Positions 32,427-40,348 of a stretch of 64,000 nt of DNA are shown piece after piece. The translations under genes were made by a program, and so were the position numbers. The notes beneath the pieces are model-generated. The model was given only the letters and a program-made list of their open reading frames with translations. It was not told the origin of the DNA and did not search any database. Each line of letters begins with the position of its first letter. The first letter of the stretch is position 1. Source of the stretch: Devosia indica (GTDB lineage: Bacteria > Pseudomonadota > Alphaproteobacteria > Rhizobiales > Devosiaceae); assembly GCF_003056405.1 (NCBI RefSeq), contig NZ_PYVZ01000001.1, positions 186,001 to 250,000 on the forward strand. The letters are read 5' to 3'.

Positions 32427-33017
32427 TCAGCCCTCGAGCAGGCGCCGGAGCTTGGCGAGGGCGGTGTCGCTGTCTTCGCGATAGGCAATGGTGCCCTCGA
32501 ACTCGCCCTCAGCATTGACCAGGAACACCGAGGCGGTGTGGTCCATGGTGTAGTCGCCGCCTTCAAGCGGCACTTTTTCGGCATAGACGGCCCAGGACTG
32601 GGCCGCCTTGGCGATCTCGTCCGGGGATCCGGTGACGCCGGTGACACGGCCGGTCCAGCTCACATAGTCGCCAATGACTTCCGCCGTATCCCGCTCGGGA
32701 TCGACGGTGACGAAAAAGGCGTTGAGATCGTCTGCCTCGTCGCCCAATGCCTCGTACCAACTGGCCATTTCGGCCAGCGAGGTGGGGCAGACCTCGGGGC
32801 AATGGGTGAAGCCGAAAAACAGCATGGATGGGCTGCCCTTGAGGCTGTCGCGATTGAACGCCGCGCCGGTCGCGGTCACCAGTTCATAGTCGCCCTGCCC
32901 CAGGGCAACCGCCTGGGCCGGACGCGTCATGGTGGTGTAAACATAAAGCCCGGTGGCCCCCAGGGCAGCGACGGCCACCAGGGTCCAGAGCACGGTGCGG
33001 ATATGGGACAGGGCCAT
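32427..33017 (-). CDS. SCO1/SenC-type copper chaperone
   Basis: A 196-residue membrane-anchored thioredoxin-fold protein (TM helix about residues 9-29). The copper site is FGFTHCPEVCPTSL (CxxxC), with the third ligand His in GDYTMDHTASVFLV. SCO proteins deliver copper to the CuA site of cytochrome c oxidase. It lies 3 bp after the PCuAC gene on the same strand, and DUF2946 precedes both, forming a copper-delivery cluster. Confidence 0.94.
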   Translation of the reverse strand: MALSHIRTVLWTLVAVAALGATGLYVYTTMTRPAQAVALGQGDYELVTATGAAFNRDSLKGSPSMLFFGFTHCPEVCPTSLAEMASWYEALGDEADDLNAFFVTVDPERDTAEVIGDYVSWTGRVTGVTGSPDEIAKAAQSWAVYAEKVPLEGGDYTMDHTASVFLVNAEGEFEGTIAYREDSDTALAKLRRLLEG

Positions 33018-33020
33018 GGG

Positions 33021-33509
33021 TCAGTGCCCCATATGGGCAGAATGGTCTTCTGCCGAGGCGTCGGCGGCCGGGGCGCCGATATGGAGATCCACGGTGACCG
33101 TGCCGGCCTGCTCGAAGGTCAGCACAACCGGAACGGTTTCGCCTTCGACCAGAGCCTGGCTGAGGCCCATGAACATGAGGTGGTATCCGCCGGGTTCGAG
33201 CACCACAGTTTCGCCGGCGGGAATGGCCAGACCATCCTCCAGTTGACGCATTTTCATGACATCGCCTTCCATGGCCATTTCATGGATCTGGGCGTCGCTG
33301 GCGAATGTCACCTCGGCCCGGAGGAGGCGATCATCGGTATCGCCAGTGTTGACGATTGTGAGAAAACCACCGGCCACCGGAGCGTTGGGCAGAGTGGCGC
33401 GGGCAAAGGGCGCGTTGAGTTCGAGGGGGCCAAAGGTGATGTCGTGGGCCATGGCAGGGGCAGCGGACAGCGCAACAAGGGTCAGCGCGGCAAAAATAGA
33501 ACGGATCAT
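33021..33509 (-). CDS. Periplasmic copper chaperone PCu(A)C
   Basis: A 162-residue secreted protein: signal peptide (IFAALTLVALSAAPAMAHD), then the PCuAC fold with the copper ligands in IHEMAMEGDVMKMRQLEDGL and GGYHLMFMGLSQAL (H/M pattern), and a His-rich C-terminal tail (HSAHMGH). It carries Cu(I) to cytochrome oxidase together with SCO. It precedes the SCO gene by 3 bp. Confidence 0.94.
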   Translation of the reverse strand: MIRSIFAALTLVALSAAPAMAHDITFGPLELNAPFARATLPNAPVAGGFLTIVNTGDTDDRLLRAEVTFASDAQIHEMAMEGDVMKMRQLEDGLAIPAGETVVLEPGGYHLMFMGLSQALVEGETVPVVLTFEQAGTVTVDLHIGAPAADASAEDHSAHMGH

Positions 33510-33570
33510 CGTGATCTCCAGTCAAAAAACGGTCTGATACCGGCAGGAGACCTGCCGGGAAGGCTTGAAA

Positions 33571-33972
33571 TCAGACCGTGACAGGCGGCGCGCGGGATTG
33601 CCCGACATGGTCGGGCAGCAGGGATCGGTGTGGACTGGGGGCCTCTGCGAAGCGAATGATCTCGGCCCCGGCCGGGGGCGCAAGGGCCGGTGCCGGCGGC
33701 GGCAAGGTGGCGAGCTGGTGCTTGGCGACACCGGTGGCCGGGCAATTGAGCGCAGCGGCCTCATGCGGGTCGCCATTGCCGTCCTGCGCCAATGGCTGAC
33801 AGACCGACCAGGAATCCAGGGTTGAGAAACCGATGGCGTTGAGATCGCGCTGCAGGCCGGCGGCCTGATGCAGCGGCAGCAGCAGCGTGAGCACATAGAT
33901 GGCCAGCACCGCGACGGCGATGCCGGTTTCGCGGAGCATGATCTGCGCTGAGCTTTGGGTCCTGCTGTTCAC
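33571..33972 (-). CDS. DUF2946-like protein of the copper cluster
   Basis: A 133-residue protein with one N-terminal hydrophobic helix (TGIAVAVLAIYVLTLLLPLH) then a region with SVCQPL, LNCPATG and several His, the DUF2946 style. GTG start at 33972. DUF2946 genes recur with PCuAC and copper genes, so a copper role is inferred. It is first in the operon DUF2946-PCuAC-SCO, and diverges from mbfA. Confidence 0.78.
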   Translation of the reverse strand: MNSRTQSSAQIMLRETGIAVAVLAIYVLTLLLPLHQAAGLQRDLNAIGFSTLDSWSVCQPLAQDGNGDPHEAAALNCPATGVAKHQLATLPPPAPALAPPAGAEIIRFAEAPSPHRSLLPDHVGQSRAPPVTV

Positions 33973-34068
33973 GGCTCACTCGATAGCCCGTGCCTCCGGC
34001 CTGCTCAAGAGCAATGGCGGGGAGCGGGCCCTGCACATTGTCGCAGCGCAAATGGCAGTTGCCTCTAG

Positions 34069-34085
34069 TTTAGAAACATTCTAAA
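34069..34085. promoter_or_regulatory. Irr operator (ICE box), perfect match
   Basis: TTTAGAA-ACA-TTCTAAA is the full ICE consensus, centred 45 bp before the mbfA start. Irr binds ICE boxes and represses mbfA in rhizobia when iron is low. The site also lies upstream of the divergent copper operon. Confidence 0.85.
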
Positions 34086-34090
34086 CATAG

Positions 34091-34107
34091 TCTGGAATGG
34101 TTCTAAA
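34091..34107. promoter_or_regulatory. Second ICE box
   Basis: TCTGGAA-TGG-TTCTAAA: right arm perfect, left arm 5 of 7. It begins 22 bp after the first box, two helical turns away, so two Irr dimers could sit on the same face. Confidence 0.7.
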
Positions 34108-34121
34108 CTATGGAGGGCGCC

Positions 34122-35102
34122 ATGCTGCGTCTCTGGCCCGATAACCGCCGTGACTTCGCCTCGCTGTCAGAGCGCGAAATTCTCTCCCTGGCCGTAGCGG
34201 CCGAGGAAGAGGATGGACGCATCTATTCGGAGTATGCCACGCGGCTGGGCGAGACCTATCCGGGCAGCGCGGCGCTGTTCGAAGGCATGGCGGCCGAAGA
34301 GGACGAGCACCGGCGGCGCCTGCTCGATCTTTATGTCGAACGCTTCGGGACGCGGCTGGTGCCGATCCGGCGCGAGCATGTGCGCGGCTTCCTGAGCCGC
34401 AAGCCGGTGTGGCTGCAAAAGACGCTGACCCTGGAGCAGGCACGCCAGCAGGTGTGGGAAATGGAGGAAGGGGCCTATCGGTTCTATCTGGCTGCGGCCG
34501 ACCAGGTGAGTGACGCGGGGATCCGCAAGCTGCTGGGCGATCTGGCGGCGGCCGAAAAGGGCCATGCCAAGCGCGCCGACCAGATCGATGACAGTGTGCT
34601 GGGGGCAGAAGGGCGCGAGAGCGAAAGCCAGGAACAGCACCGGCAGTTCCTCTTGACCTATGTGCAGCCTGGGCTGGCCGGGCTGATGGATGGATCGGTG
34701 TCGACGCTGGCACCGGTGTTCGCCGCGGCCTTTGCCACCGGGGACACGCACCAGACGTTTCTGGTGGGCCTGGCTGCAGCGGTGGGCGCGGGTATTTCCA
34801 TGGGCTTCACCGAGGCCGCTTCCGATGATGGCAAGCTGACCGGGCGCGGCTCGCCGATCAAGCGCGGGCTGGCGGCGGGCATCATGACAGCGGTGGGCGG
34901 GCTGGGGCATGCCCTGCCCTATCTGATCGCAGATTTCTTCACCGCCACAGCCGTTGCCATTGCCGTGGTGCTGATCGAGCTCTGGGCCATCGCCTATATC
35001 CAGAACCGCTATATGCAGACCCCGTTCTGGCGGGCGGTGATGCAGGTGGTGCTGGGTGGCTCGCTGGTATTCGCGGCGGGGATCCTGATCGGCAATGCCT
35101 AG
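34122..35102 (+). CDS. mbfA: Membrane-bound ferritin MbfA (ferritin-like domain fused to VIT1-type transporter)
   Basis: A 326-residue protein. The N-terminal ferritin-like/rubrerythrin domain has iron ligands in AAEEEDGRIYSEYA, MAAEEDEHRRRL, VWEMEEGAYRFYLAA and AAEKGHAKRADQ. The C-terminal VIT1-like membrane part begins at QPGLAGLMDGSVSTLAPVFA and has about four to five helices. MbfA exports iron and protects against iron and peroxide stress. ATG 34122 has GGAGG directly upstream (34111-34115), which rules out the ATG at 34110. Two ICE boxes precede it. Confidence 0.93.
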   Translation: MLRLWPDNRRDFASLSEREILSLAVAAEEEDGRIYSEYATRLGETYPGSAALFEGMAAEEDEHRRRLLDLYVERFGTRLVPIRREHVRGFLSRKPVWLQKTLTLEQARQQVWEMEEGAYRFYLAAADQVSDAGIRKLLGDLAAAEKGHAKRADQIDDSVLGAEGRESESQEQHRQFLLTYVQPGLAGLMDGSVSTLAPVFAAAFATGDTHQTFLVGLAAAVGAGISMGFTEAASDDGKLTGRGSPIKRGLAAGIMTAVGGLGHALPYLIADFFTATAVAIAVVLIELWAIAYIQNRYMQTPFWRAVMQVVLGGSLVFAAGILIGNA

Positions 35103-35599
35103 ACGGCGCGCTGCGCCCGCCGCCGCATCCGCAACCAGGCCAGGCCTGAAACGACGAGGACCGGAACGATGACCAGCAGCGAGTGGGTCCAGCCGGCATC
35201 GGGGCCAAACAGCACCGCGTGCATGCGCCGGCCGGGCAGGAAGGTGAAGGCGCCAGCCAGGACAAGCGCGCCGATATAGAGCCCCTGCATTTCGGCGCGG
35301 TGGCGCGCCACATTGCGCTCGACGATGATGGCCTTGAGGCCAACATAGAGCGTGTAATAGGTGAACAGCGAAAACAGGTGGATGGGGCTGAACGGCCCGA
35401 TCAGCCTTATGTCGTGGATAAACAGGGCCGAGGTGGCGGTGATGAACATCAGCAGCACCCAGACCCGCCCCATCGCCTTGTGCAGGGCGGTGCCCTTGCG
35501 GCGCCAGAGGACGAGGGCGCCGAGCAGGGTGGCCGCGATGGCGGCGAAGGCATGGATCTGGATGACAAGGTCAGATTGCAGCAGGGGCGAAAGAGACAT
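35099..35599 (-). CDS. DUF2306 family membrane protein
   Basis: A 166-residue inner-membrane protein with about four helices and the DUF2306 pattern: LVIQIHAFAAIAATLLGALV, RRKGTALHKAMGRVWVLLMF (heme-type His), IHDIRLIGPFSPIHLFSLFT, RHRAEMQGLYIGALVLAGAF. The function is not known. The start at 35599 follows family length; the ribosome binding site is weak. It overlaps the end of mbfA by 4 bp and diverges from the LytTR gene. Confidence 0.85.
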   Translation of the reverse strand: MSLSPLLQSDLVIQIHAFAAIAATLLGALVLWRRKGTALHKAMGRVWVLLMFITATSALFIHDIRLIGPFSPIHLFSLFTYYTLYVGLKAIIVERNVARHRAEMQGLYIGALVLAGAFTFLPGRRMHAVLFGPDAGWTHSLLVIVPVLVVSGLAWLRMRRRAQRAV

Positions 35600-35700
35600 C
35601 GAACAGCGCCATATTGGTGAGGGTAAAGACTTTGCCTCACCTCGATGCTTGGCTAGATTGGCCGCGACAACAGCAAGTGCCCCAATCGCAGGTCTCATTC

Positions 35701-36465
35701 GTGAATAACAGCCCATGGCAATCCACGCTTCGTGAACTGCAGGGGTTGTCGCGCGATGCCCGGTTCTGGACTGTGCTGGCCGCGATCGCGCTGATCGTGG
35801 GACTGGTGGGACCGTTCGGCACATATCAGCGGCTCGATGTCGCCCCGCGCCTGGCCTATTGGGGCGTGATCGTCTTGAGCACCGCCTTTGCCGGAACATT
35901 GCTGGTCGGCTTCGTCGAACGGCTGCTGCGGCCGCGGCTCAATAAATATGCTGCGGCGCTGCTGGCCGGAGCCTTGCCCGGACCATTGCTGGCGGCCATC
36001 GTGGCGCTGGTCAACATTGTCGTGTTCGGGCCGGGCGGGACCGGCTTCGACCTTGTCACGCTGGGCATCTATTGCGCGCTGATATCGGCAGCGGTGACGC
36101 TGGTCAGCGCGGTGCTGGAGCGGCCCGCCCGAACGGACCCGGCACATGTCCCACCAGCCCTGTTGGAGCGGTTGCCGCGTCCGCAACGAGGTCCAATAAG
36201 ACGCATTTCGGTTGCAGATCACTATGTCGAGGTAACGACCGACAAGGGCAGCAGCCTGATCCTGATGCGGCTCTCCGACGCCATCAGGGAAACCGCACCG
36301 GTCGCCGGATTGCAGGTGCATCGCAGCCATTGGGTGGCGCTCGACGCGGTCAGGCGCAGCACGCGCCAGAATGGCCGGCCGGCGCTGGAGCTGGACGATG
36401 GCAGCATCGTGCCGGTGAGCCGGACCTACCTCGCCGCCGTGCGGGCAGCGGGCTTTCCGGTCTGA
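35701..36465 (+). CDS. LytTR-family membrane-anchored transcriptional regulator
   Basis: A 254-residue protein with four predicted membrane helices (about residues 18-140) and a C-terminal LytTR DNA-binding domain (RRISVADHYVEVTTDKGSSL, LQVHRSHWVALDAVRR, GSIVPVSRTYLAAVRAAGF). Such one-piece regulators sense at the membrane and control the adjacent gene; the divergent DUF2306 gene is the likely target. Start is uncertain: GTG 35701 has AGG upstream, and an earlier TTG at 35614 is possible. The end overlaps a convergent LysR gene by 40 bp. Confidence 0.87.
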   Translation: MNNSPWQSTLRELQGLSRDARFWTVLAAIALIVGLVGPFGTYQRLDVAPRLAYWGVIVLSTAFAGTLLVGFVERLLRPRLNKYAAALLAGALPGPLLAAIVALVNIVVFGPGGTGFDLVTLGIYCALISAAVTLVSAVLERPARTDPAHVPPALLERLPRPQRGPIRRISVADHYVEVTTDKGSSLILMRLSDAIRETAPVAGLQVHRSHWVALDAVRRSTRQNGRPALELDDGSIVPVSRTYLAAVRAAGFPV

Positions 36466-37379
36466 AACAGGTGCAGCCGGTCATCGATGATTTCGCCGAC
36501 GCGAGCGCATTCCTGGGCGATTTCGCGGACAAAGTCGGCCAGCATGGGGCGGTCAAGCACAGCAGGATTGCGCACCACCATGGCGGTGTCGCGGTGCAGC
36601 GGCTCGAACTCGAGCGGTGAGATTTCCACCAGGCGACCGGCGCGCACATCCTCTTCCACGGCTGAATTGACGAAGAAACCCAGCCCCTCGCCTTTCATTG
36701 CCAGACGCCGTGCGGGACCGGTGGGCAATTCGACGCTGGTCCGGGCCAGCCGGACCAGGGCCGCGGCACGCTCCGGATCAGCCTGCCACCAGCGCAGGGC
36801 AATGACGCGGGGCACCAGCGTCAGCACCTCGTCGATGGTGGGCTGGCCCGAGAGCCTGGCCGCCACTTCGGGGGAAACCACCAGCGGCACGCGCTCGCGC
36901 ATGATGATGAGCGGCTCAAGATCGACCACCAGCGGATCGATATTGGGCCAGCACAGAATCCCCATCTCAACCTCGCGCTCATGCAGCATGGCAGCGATCT
37001 GGGCCTGACGACCTTCGCGCACCACCACGTCGACGGACGGGTATTGCGCCTGAAAGCGGATGAGGCTTTCGGTGATCAGGGGCGAGACCAGGGTGCGCAG
37101 CGAGCCGATCGAGACCCGGCCACGCTCGACCCGGCGCAGCGCCTCGTGCCCTTCCTGGGCCGTGCCGATGATGCGACGGGCAAAGGGCAGAAAGGTCATG
37201 CCCTGATCGGTCAGCGTGACGGTGCGGCCACGGACAAAAAGCGACACGCCAAGCAGGTTCTCCAGGGCGCGGATGCGCATGGAGGCGGTGGCCTGGGTGA
37301 TGTTGAGATAGGCCGCTGCCCGGGTGAAGGACCGGTCACGGACGATGCGGTCGAAGGTGCGAAGCTGATCGAGATCCAT
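36426..37379 (-). CDS. LysR-family transcriptional regulator
   Basis: A 317-residue LysR protein with HTH FTRAAAYLNITQATASMRIR and effector domain (VSIGSLRTLVSPLITESLIR, REVEMGILCWPN). It overlaps the LytTR gene by 40 bp at the 3' ends and diverges from higBA. No target is evident. Confidence 0.9.
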   Translation of the reverse strand: MDLDQLRTFDRIVRDRSFTRAAAYLNITQATASMRIRALENLLGVSLFVRGRTVTLTDQGMTFLPFARRIIGTAQEGHEALRRVERGRVSIGSLRTLVSPLITESLIRFQAQYPSVDVVVREGRQAQIAAMLHEREVEMGILCWPNIDPLVVDLEPLIIMRERVPLVVSPEVAARLSGQPTIDEVLTLVPRVIALRWWQADPERAAALVRLARTSVELPTGPARRLAMKGEGLGFFVNSAVEEDVRAGRLVEISPLEFEPLHRDTAMVVRNPAVLDRPMLADFVREIAQECARVGEIIDDRLHLFQTGKPAARTAAR

Positions 37380-37456
37380 TGGAAAGGCTTATGCGAATTG
37401 AACTTCTGCACTGAACATCGCTGCTCAGATAGACAATGTCGATGCGTCGATTTGCT

Positions 37457-37475
37457 CATAACGCATTGCGTTATG
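37457..37475. promoter_or_regulatory. HigA operator 1
   Basis: CATAACGCA-T-TGCGTTATG: a perfect 9-bp inverted repeat centred 35 bp before the higB start. Probable site of autorepression by HigA. Confidence 0.65.
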
Positions 37476-37490
37476 TAACGCAGGGCGTTA
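37476..37490. promoter_or_regulatory. HigA operator 2
   Basis: TAACGC-AGG-GCGTTA, perfect 6-bp arms, directly adjacent to operator 1 and sharing the TAACGC half-site; centres are 17 bp apart. Confidence 0.6.
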
Positions 37491-37500
37491 TATTCAGCCC

Positions 37501-37782
37501 GTGATCCAAAGCTTTTCAGATGGCGAAACGGAGCGTATCTGGCAGGGGCGGCACAGCCGCAAACTGCCCGGTGATATTCAGGCCATCGCCCTGCGCAAAC
37601 TGCGTCTGCTGCATGCGGCCCGGACCATAAGCGATCTTCGCGTGCCGCCGGGAAATCGGTTGGAGAGTCTCAAAGGCAAACGCGCTGGACAATGGAGCGT
37701 TCGCATCAATGACCAATGGCGGATCTGTTTTGCTGGGGAAGAAGGAGGACCGCGCGATGTCGCAATTGTCGACTACCATTGA
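37501..37782 (+). CDS. higB: HigB/RelE-type toxin
   Basis: A 93-residue RelE-superfamily mRNA interferase: GETERIWQGRHSRKLPGDIQ at the start, LRVPPGNRLESLKGKRAGQW, SVRINDQWRICFAGEEGGPR, VAIVDYH at the end, all typical of HigB. It starts at GTG just behind two palindromes. The toxin is encoded before the antitoxin, as in higBA systems, and overlaps it by 26 bp. Confidence 0.92.
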   Translation: MIQSFSDGETERIWQGRHSRKLPGDIQAIALRKLRLLHAARTISDLRVPPGNRLESLKGKRAGQWSVRINDQWRICFAGEEGGPRDVAIVDYH

Positions 37783-38071
37783 AGAGGTGCTGCCCAATCC
37801 GCATCCGGGAGAAATCCTGCTCGAGGACTTCTTGAAGCCGATGGGGTTGAGCCAGAATGCTTTGGCCCGCGCCATCCACGTACCTCCCCGGCGTATAAAC
37901 GAAATCGTCTTGGGTGAGCGCAGTGTCAGTGCGGACACAGATCTTCGGCTCGCGCGGTACTTCGGCCTGTCGGAAGGATTTTTCCTGTCACTGCAGGCAG
38001 AGTTTGACCTGATGAAGAAACGGCGCGAAATCGGCGCGGACTTGCAAGCTATCGCACCGCGGGCAGCTTAG
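37757..38071 (+). CDS. higA: HigA antitoxin
   Basis: A 104-residue XRE-type HTH protein: NPHPGEILLEDFLKPMGLSQ, NALARAIHVPPRRINEIVLG (the HigA box), FGLSEGFFLSLQAEFDL. It neutralises HigB and represses the operon. ATG 37757 lies behind GAAGGAGG; the longer frame from 37709 is antiparallel to that signal and not used. Its end overlaps the convergent trhO gene by 4 bp. Confidence 0.93.
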   Translation: MSQLSTTIEEVLPNPHPGEILLEDFLKPMGLSQNALARAIHVPPRRINEIVLGERSVSADTDLRLARYFGLSEGFFLSLQAEFDLMKKRREIGADLQAIAPRAA

Positions 38072-39081
38072 TCCTTATTGATTTGCCGCGCGCGTTCGGC
38101 CTGCGCTTTTTTCTGCTGGCGGCGGCGTTCGGCGTCGGTGAGGGCGGCGTCGCCCATATGCGAGAGACCGCGTTGCCGGGCCAGGTCCATCTGGCGCTGG
38201 CGCTCGGCGGCGGCCTGATGCTTGGCGGTGTCACCGGCGCAATAGGGGCAGGAGATGCCTTCGTGGAAATCGGCGTGGCGCCGGTCAGCCTCGGTCAATG
38301 GATGGCGGCAGGCGCGGCAGAGGGTGGCATTGCCCAGTTCGAGCCCGTGGCCAACCGAGACACGCTCGTCGAACACGAAGCATTCGCCGGAAAACCGGCT
38401 TTGCTCCTCGGGCACCACTTCAAGATATTTCAGAATCCCGCCCTTGAGATGAAAGACCTCCTCAAAGCCCTGGCTCAACAAGTATGACGAGGCTTTTTCG
38501 CAGCGGATGCCGCCGGTGCAGAACATGGCGACCTTCTTGTCCTTTTTCGGATCGAGGTGCTTTTCGACATAGTCCTTGAATTCGACAAAGCTCGAAGTGT
38601 GCGGATCGAGGGCGCGCTGAAAGGTCCCCAGACCCACTTCATAGTCATTGCGGGTATCGACCAGCACGACGTCATTGCGCTCGATCAGCGCGTTCCAGTC
38701 CTCGGGTTCGACATAGGTACCGACCTGACGGTTGGGATCGACCTGGGGCGCGCGCAGGGTGACGATCTCGGGCTTCAGACGCACTTTCATGCGCAGAAAG
38801 GGCGCAGTGTCGGCAAATGAATATTTCACCTCGGCGCCGGCAAGCCGGGTGCCGAAGGGACCGGAGGCGAAGAGATAACCGGCCAGCGCGTCGATGGCCT
38901 CAGGCGTGCCGGCGACGGTGCCGTTGATGCCTTCGGGGGCGAGGATCAGCGTGCCCTTGATATTGCGGCCACAGCAGAATTCGGCCAATGGGCCTTTCAG
39001 CGCTTCGGCATCGGGCAGCGCCGCGAATTTATAGATGGCCATCACCTTGTATGGATGATGGGTCTGGGGCAAACTGGACAT
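38068..39081 (-). CDS. trhO: tRNA uridine(34) hydroxylase TrhO (rhodanese-like)
   Basis: A 337-residue protein: N-terminal ferredoxin-like half (YKVMAIYKFAALPDAEALKG), a central rhodanese domain (LVDTRNDYEVGLGTFQRALD, catalytic MFCTGGIRCEKASSYLL), and a C-terminal zinc-like part (CRACRHPLTEADR, ISCPYC). TrhO makes 5-hydroxyuridine at position 34 of tRNA using oxygen. The start could be 39081 or one of several ATGs up to 60 bp further; none has a strong ribosome binding site. Confidence 0.92.
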   Translation of the reverse strand: MSSLPQTHHPYKVMAIYKFAALPDAEALKGPLAEFCCGRNIKGTLILAPEGINGTVAGTPEAIDALAGYLFASGPFGTRLAGAEVKYSFADTAPFLRMKVRLKPEIVTLRAPQVDPNRQVGTYVEPEDWNALIERNDVVLVDTRNDYEVGLGTFQRALDPHTSSFVEFKDYVEKHLDPKKDKKVAMFCTGGIRCEKASSYLLSQGFEEVFHLKGGILKYLEVVPEEQSRFSGECFVFDERVSVGHGLELGNATLCRACRHPLTEADRRHADFHEGISCPYCAGDTAKHQAAAERQRQMDLARQRGLSHMGDAALTDAERRRQQKKAQAERARQINKD

Positions 39082-39176
39082 GGATTTCGAGCCGGGCGCG
39101 TTCATGGCGCCGCTCATACCACCGGCCGCGCCCGGCGTCACGGGGCGGCCGCTGCCACAAAATTGGGAGAGACACC

Positions 39177-40214
39177 ATGACCTATCGGGCCGATCCGGCG
39201 CGCTATGACACCATGCAATACCGCCGCTCGGGCAAATCGGGGCTGACGCTGCCGGTGGTGAGCCTGGGGCTATGGCAGAATTTCGGCGGCACGCGGGACT
39301 ATCCCAGCGCCATGGAAATCCTGGGCTATGCCTTCGACCAGGGCGTGACCCATTTTGACCTGGCCAATAATTACGGGCCGCCGGCAGGATCGTCCGAAGA
39401 GCTGTTCGGGCAGGTGATGGCCCGCGACTTCCGGCCCTATCGCGACGAGATGATCATTTCGACCAAGGCAGGCTACAATATGTGGCCGGGACCCTATGGC
39501 GAATGGGGGAGCCGCAAGTACCTGCTGGCAAGCCTCGACCAATCGCTCAAGCGCATGGGGCTCGACTATGTCGACATTTTCTATTCGCACCGCTTCGATC
39601 CCGACACGCCGCTCGAAGAAACCATGGGCGCGCTGGCCCATGCGGTCAAATCAGGCAAGGCGCTTTATGTCGGCATCTCGTCCTACCCGGAACAGCAGAC
39701 GCGCGAAGCGCATCGGATCCTGAAAGAAATGGGGGTGGCGACCACTATCCACCAGCCGAGCTATTCAATGATCAATCGCTGGATCGAGAACGATCACACG
39801 ATCGATGCCTGTGGCGAGTTGGGAATCGGCGTCATTGCCTTTTCGCCGCTGGCGCAGGGGGTGCTTTCGGGCAAGTATAATCGCGGGCAAACCGAGGGCG
39901 CGCGGGGCGACAATCCAAACGGCACCTTGCGCGCCAGCCATATCGAGCCGCGTGTGCTCGAGGCGGTCGACAAGGTGGGCGAAATTGCCAAGGCGCGCGG
40001 CCAGTCCATGGTGCAACTGGCGCTGAGCTGGGTGCTGCGGCGCAAGGAGATGACCTCGGCGCTGATTGGGGTCAGGACGCTCGAACAGCTCAAAGACAAT
40101 CTGGGCGTGCTGAACAATCTCGATCTCAACGATGAGGAGATTGCGGCGATCGACGAGGCCACCGGCGGCGGGCAGATGGAGCTGCATCCGCGACCGCAGG
40201 GCTGGTTGCGGTAA
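39177..40214 (+). CDS. Aldo/keto reductase, YghZ (L-glyceraldehyde 3-phosphate reductase) type
   Basis: A 345-residue aldo/keto reductase. MQYRRSGKSGLTLPVVSLGL, FDLANNYGPPAGSSEELFGQ, MIISTKAGYNMWPGPYGEWG, DIFYSHRFDPDTPLEETM and ALIGVRTLEQLKDNLGVLNN are all close to E. coli YghZ. It likely detoxifies methylglyoxal or L-glyceraldehyde 3-phosphate. ATG 39177 has GGGAGAG upstream; the frame open to 38988 is ignored. It diverges from trhO. Confidence 0.92.
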   Translation: MTYRADPARYDTMQYRRSGKSGLTLPVVSLGLWQNFGGTRDYPSAMEILGYAFDQGVTHFDLANNYGPPAGSSEELFGQVMARDFRPYRDEMIISTKAGYNMWPGPYGEWGSRKYLLASLDQSLKRMGLDYVDIFYSHRFDPDTPLEETMGALAHAVKSGKALYVGISSYPEQQTREAHRILKEMGVATTIHQPSYSMINRWIENDHTIDACGELGIGVIAFSPLAQGVLSGKYNRGQTEGARGDNPNGTLRASHIEPRVLEAVDKVGEIAKARGQSMVQLALSWVLRRKEMTSALIGVRTLEQLKDNLGVLNNLDLNDEEIAAIDEATGGGQMELHPRPQGWLR

Positions 40215-40220
40215 GGGTTC

Positions 40221-40338
40221 GCACCCCCACCCAACCTCCCCCTGAAGAAGGGGGAGGGGTCTGCCGGTGATCGCCGCCAGACCGAGGATGAACTCGATGC
40301 GCTCCTCCCCCTTCTTCAGGGGGGCCGCGTGGGGGTGC
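40221..40338. repeat. 118-bp inverted-repeat element
   Basis: Outer arms GCACCCCCAC (40221-40230) and GTGGGGGTGC (40329-40338) are perfect. Inner arms, about 20 bp each (CCCCCTGAAGAAGGGGGAGG at 40238-40257 and its complement near 40303-40322), are also near-perfect, and each can fold on its own. Related CCCTCCCC-type hairpins occur at 42523 and 62148. Confidence 0.7.
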
Positions 40339-40348
40339 GTCGGCGCCC

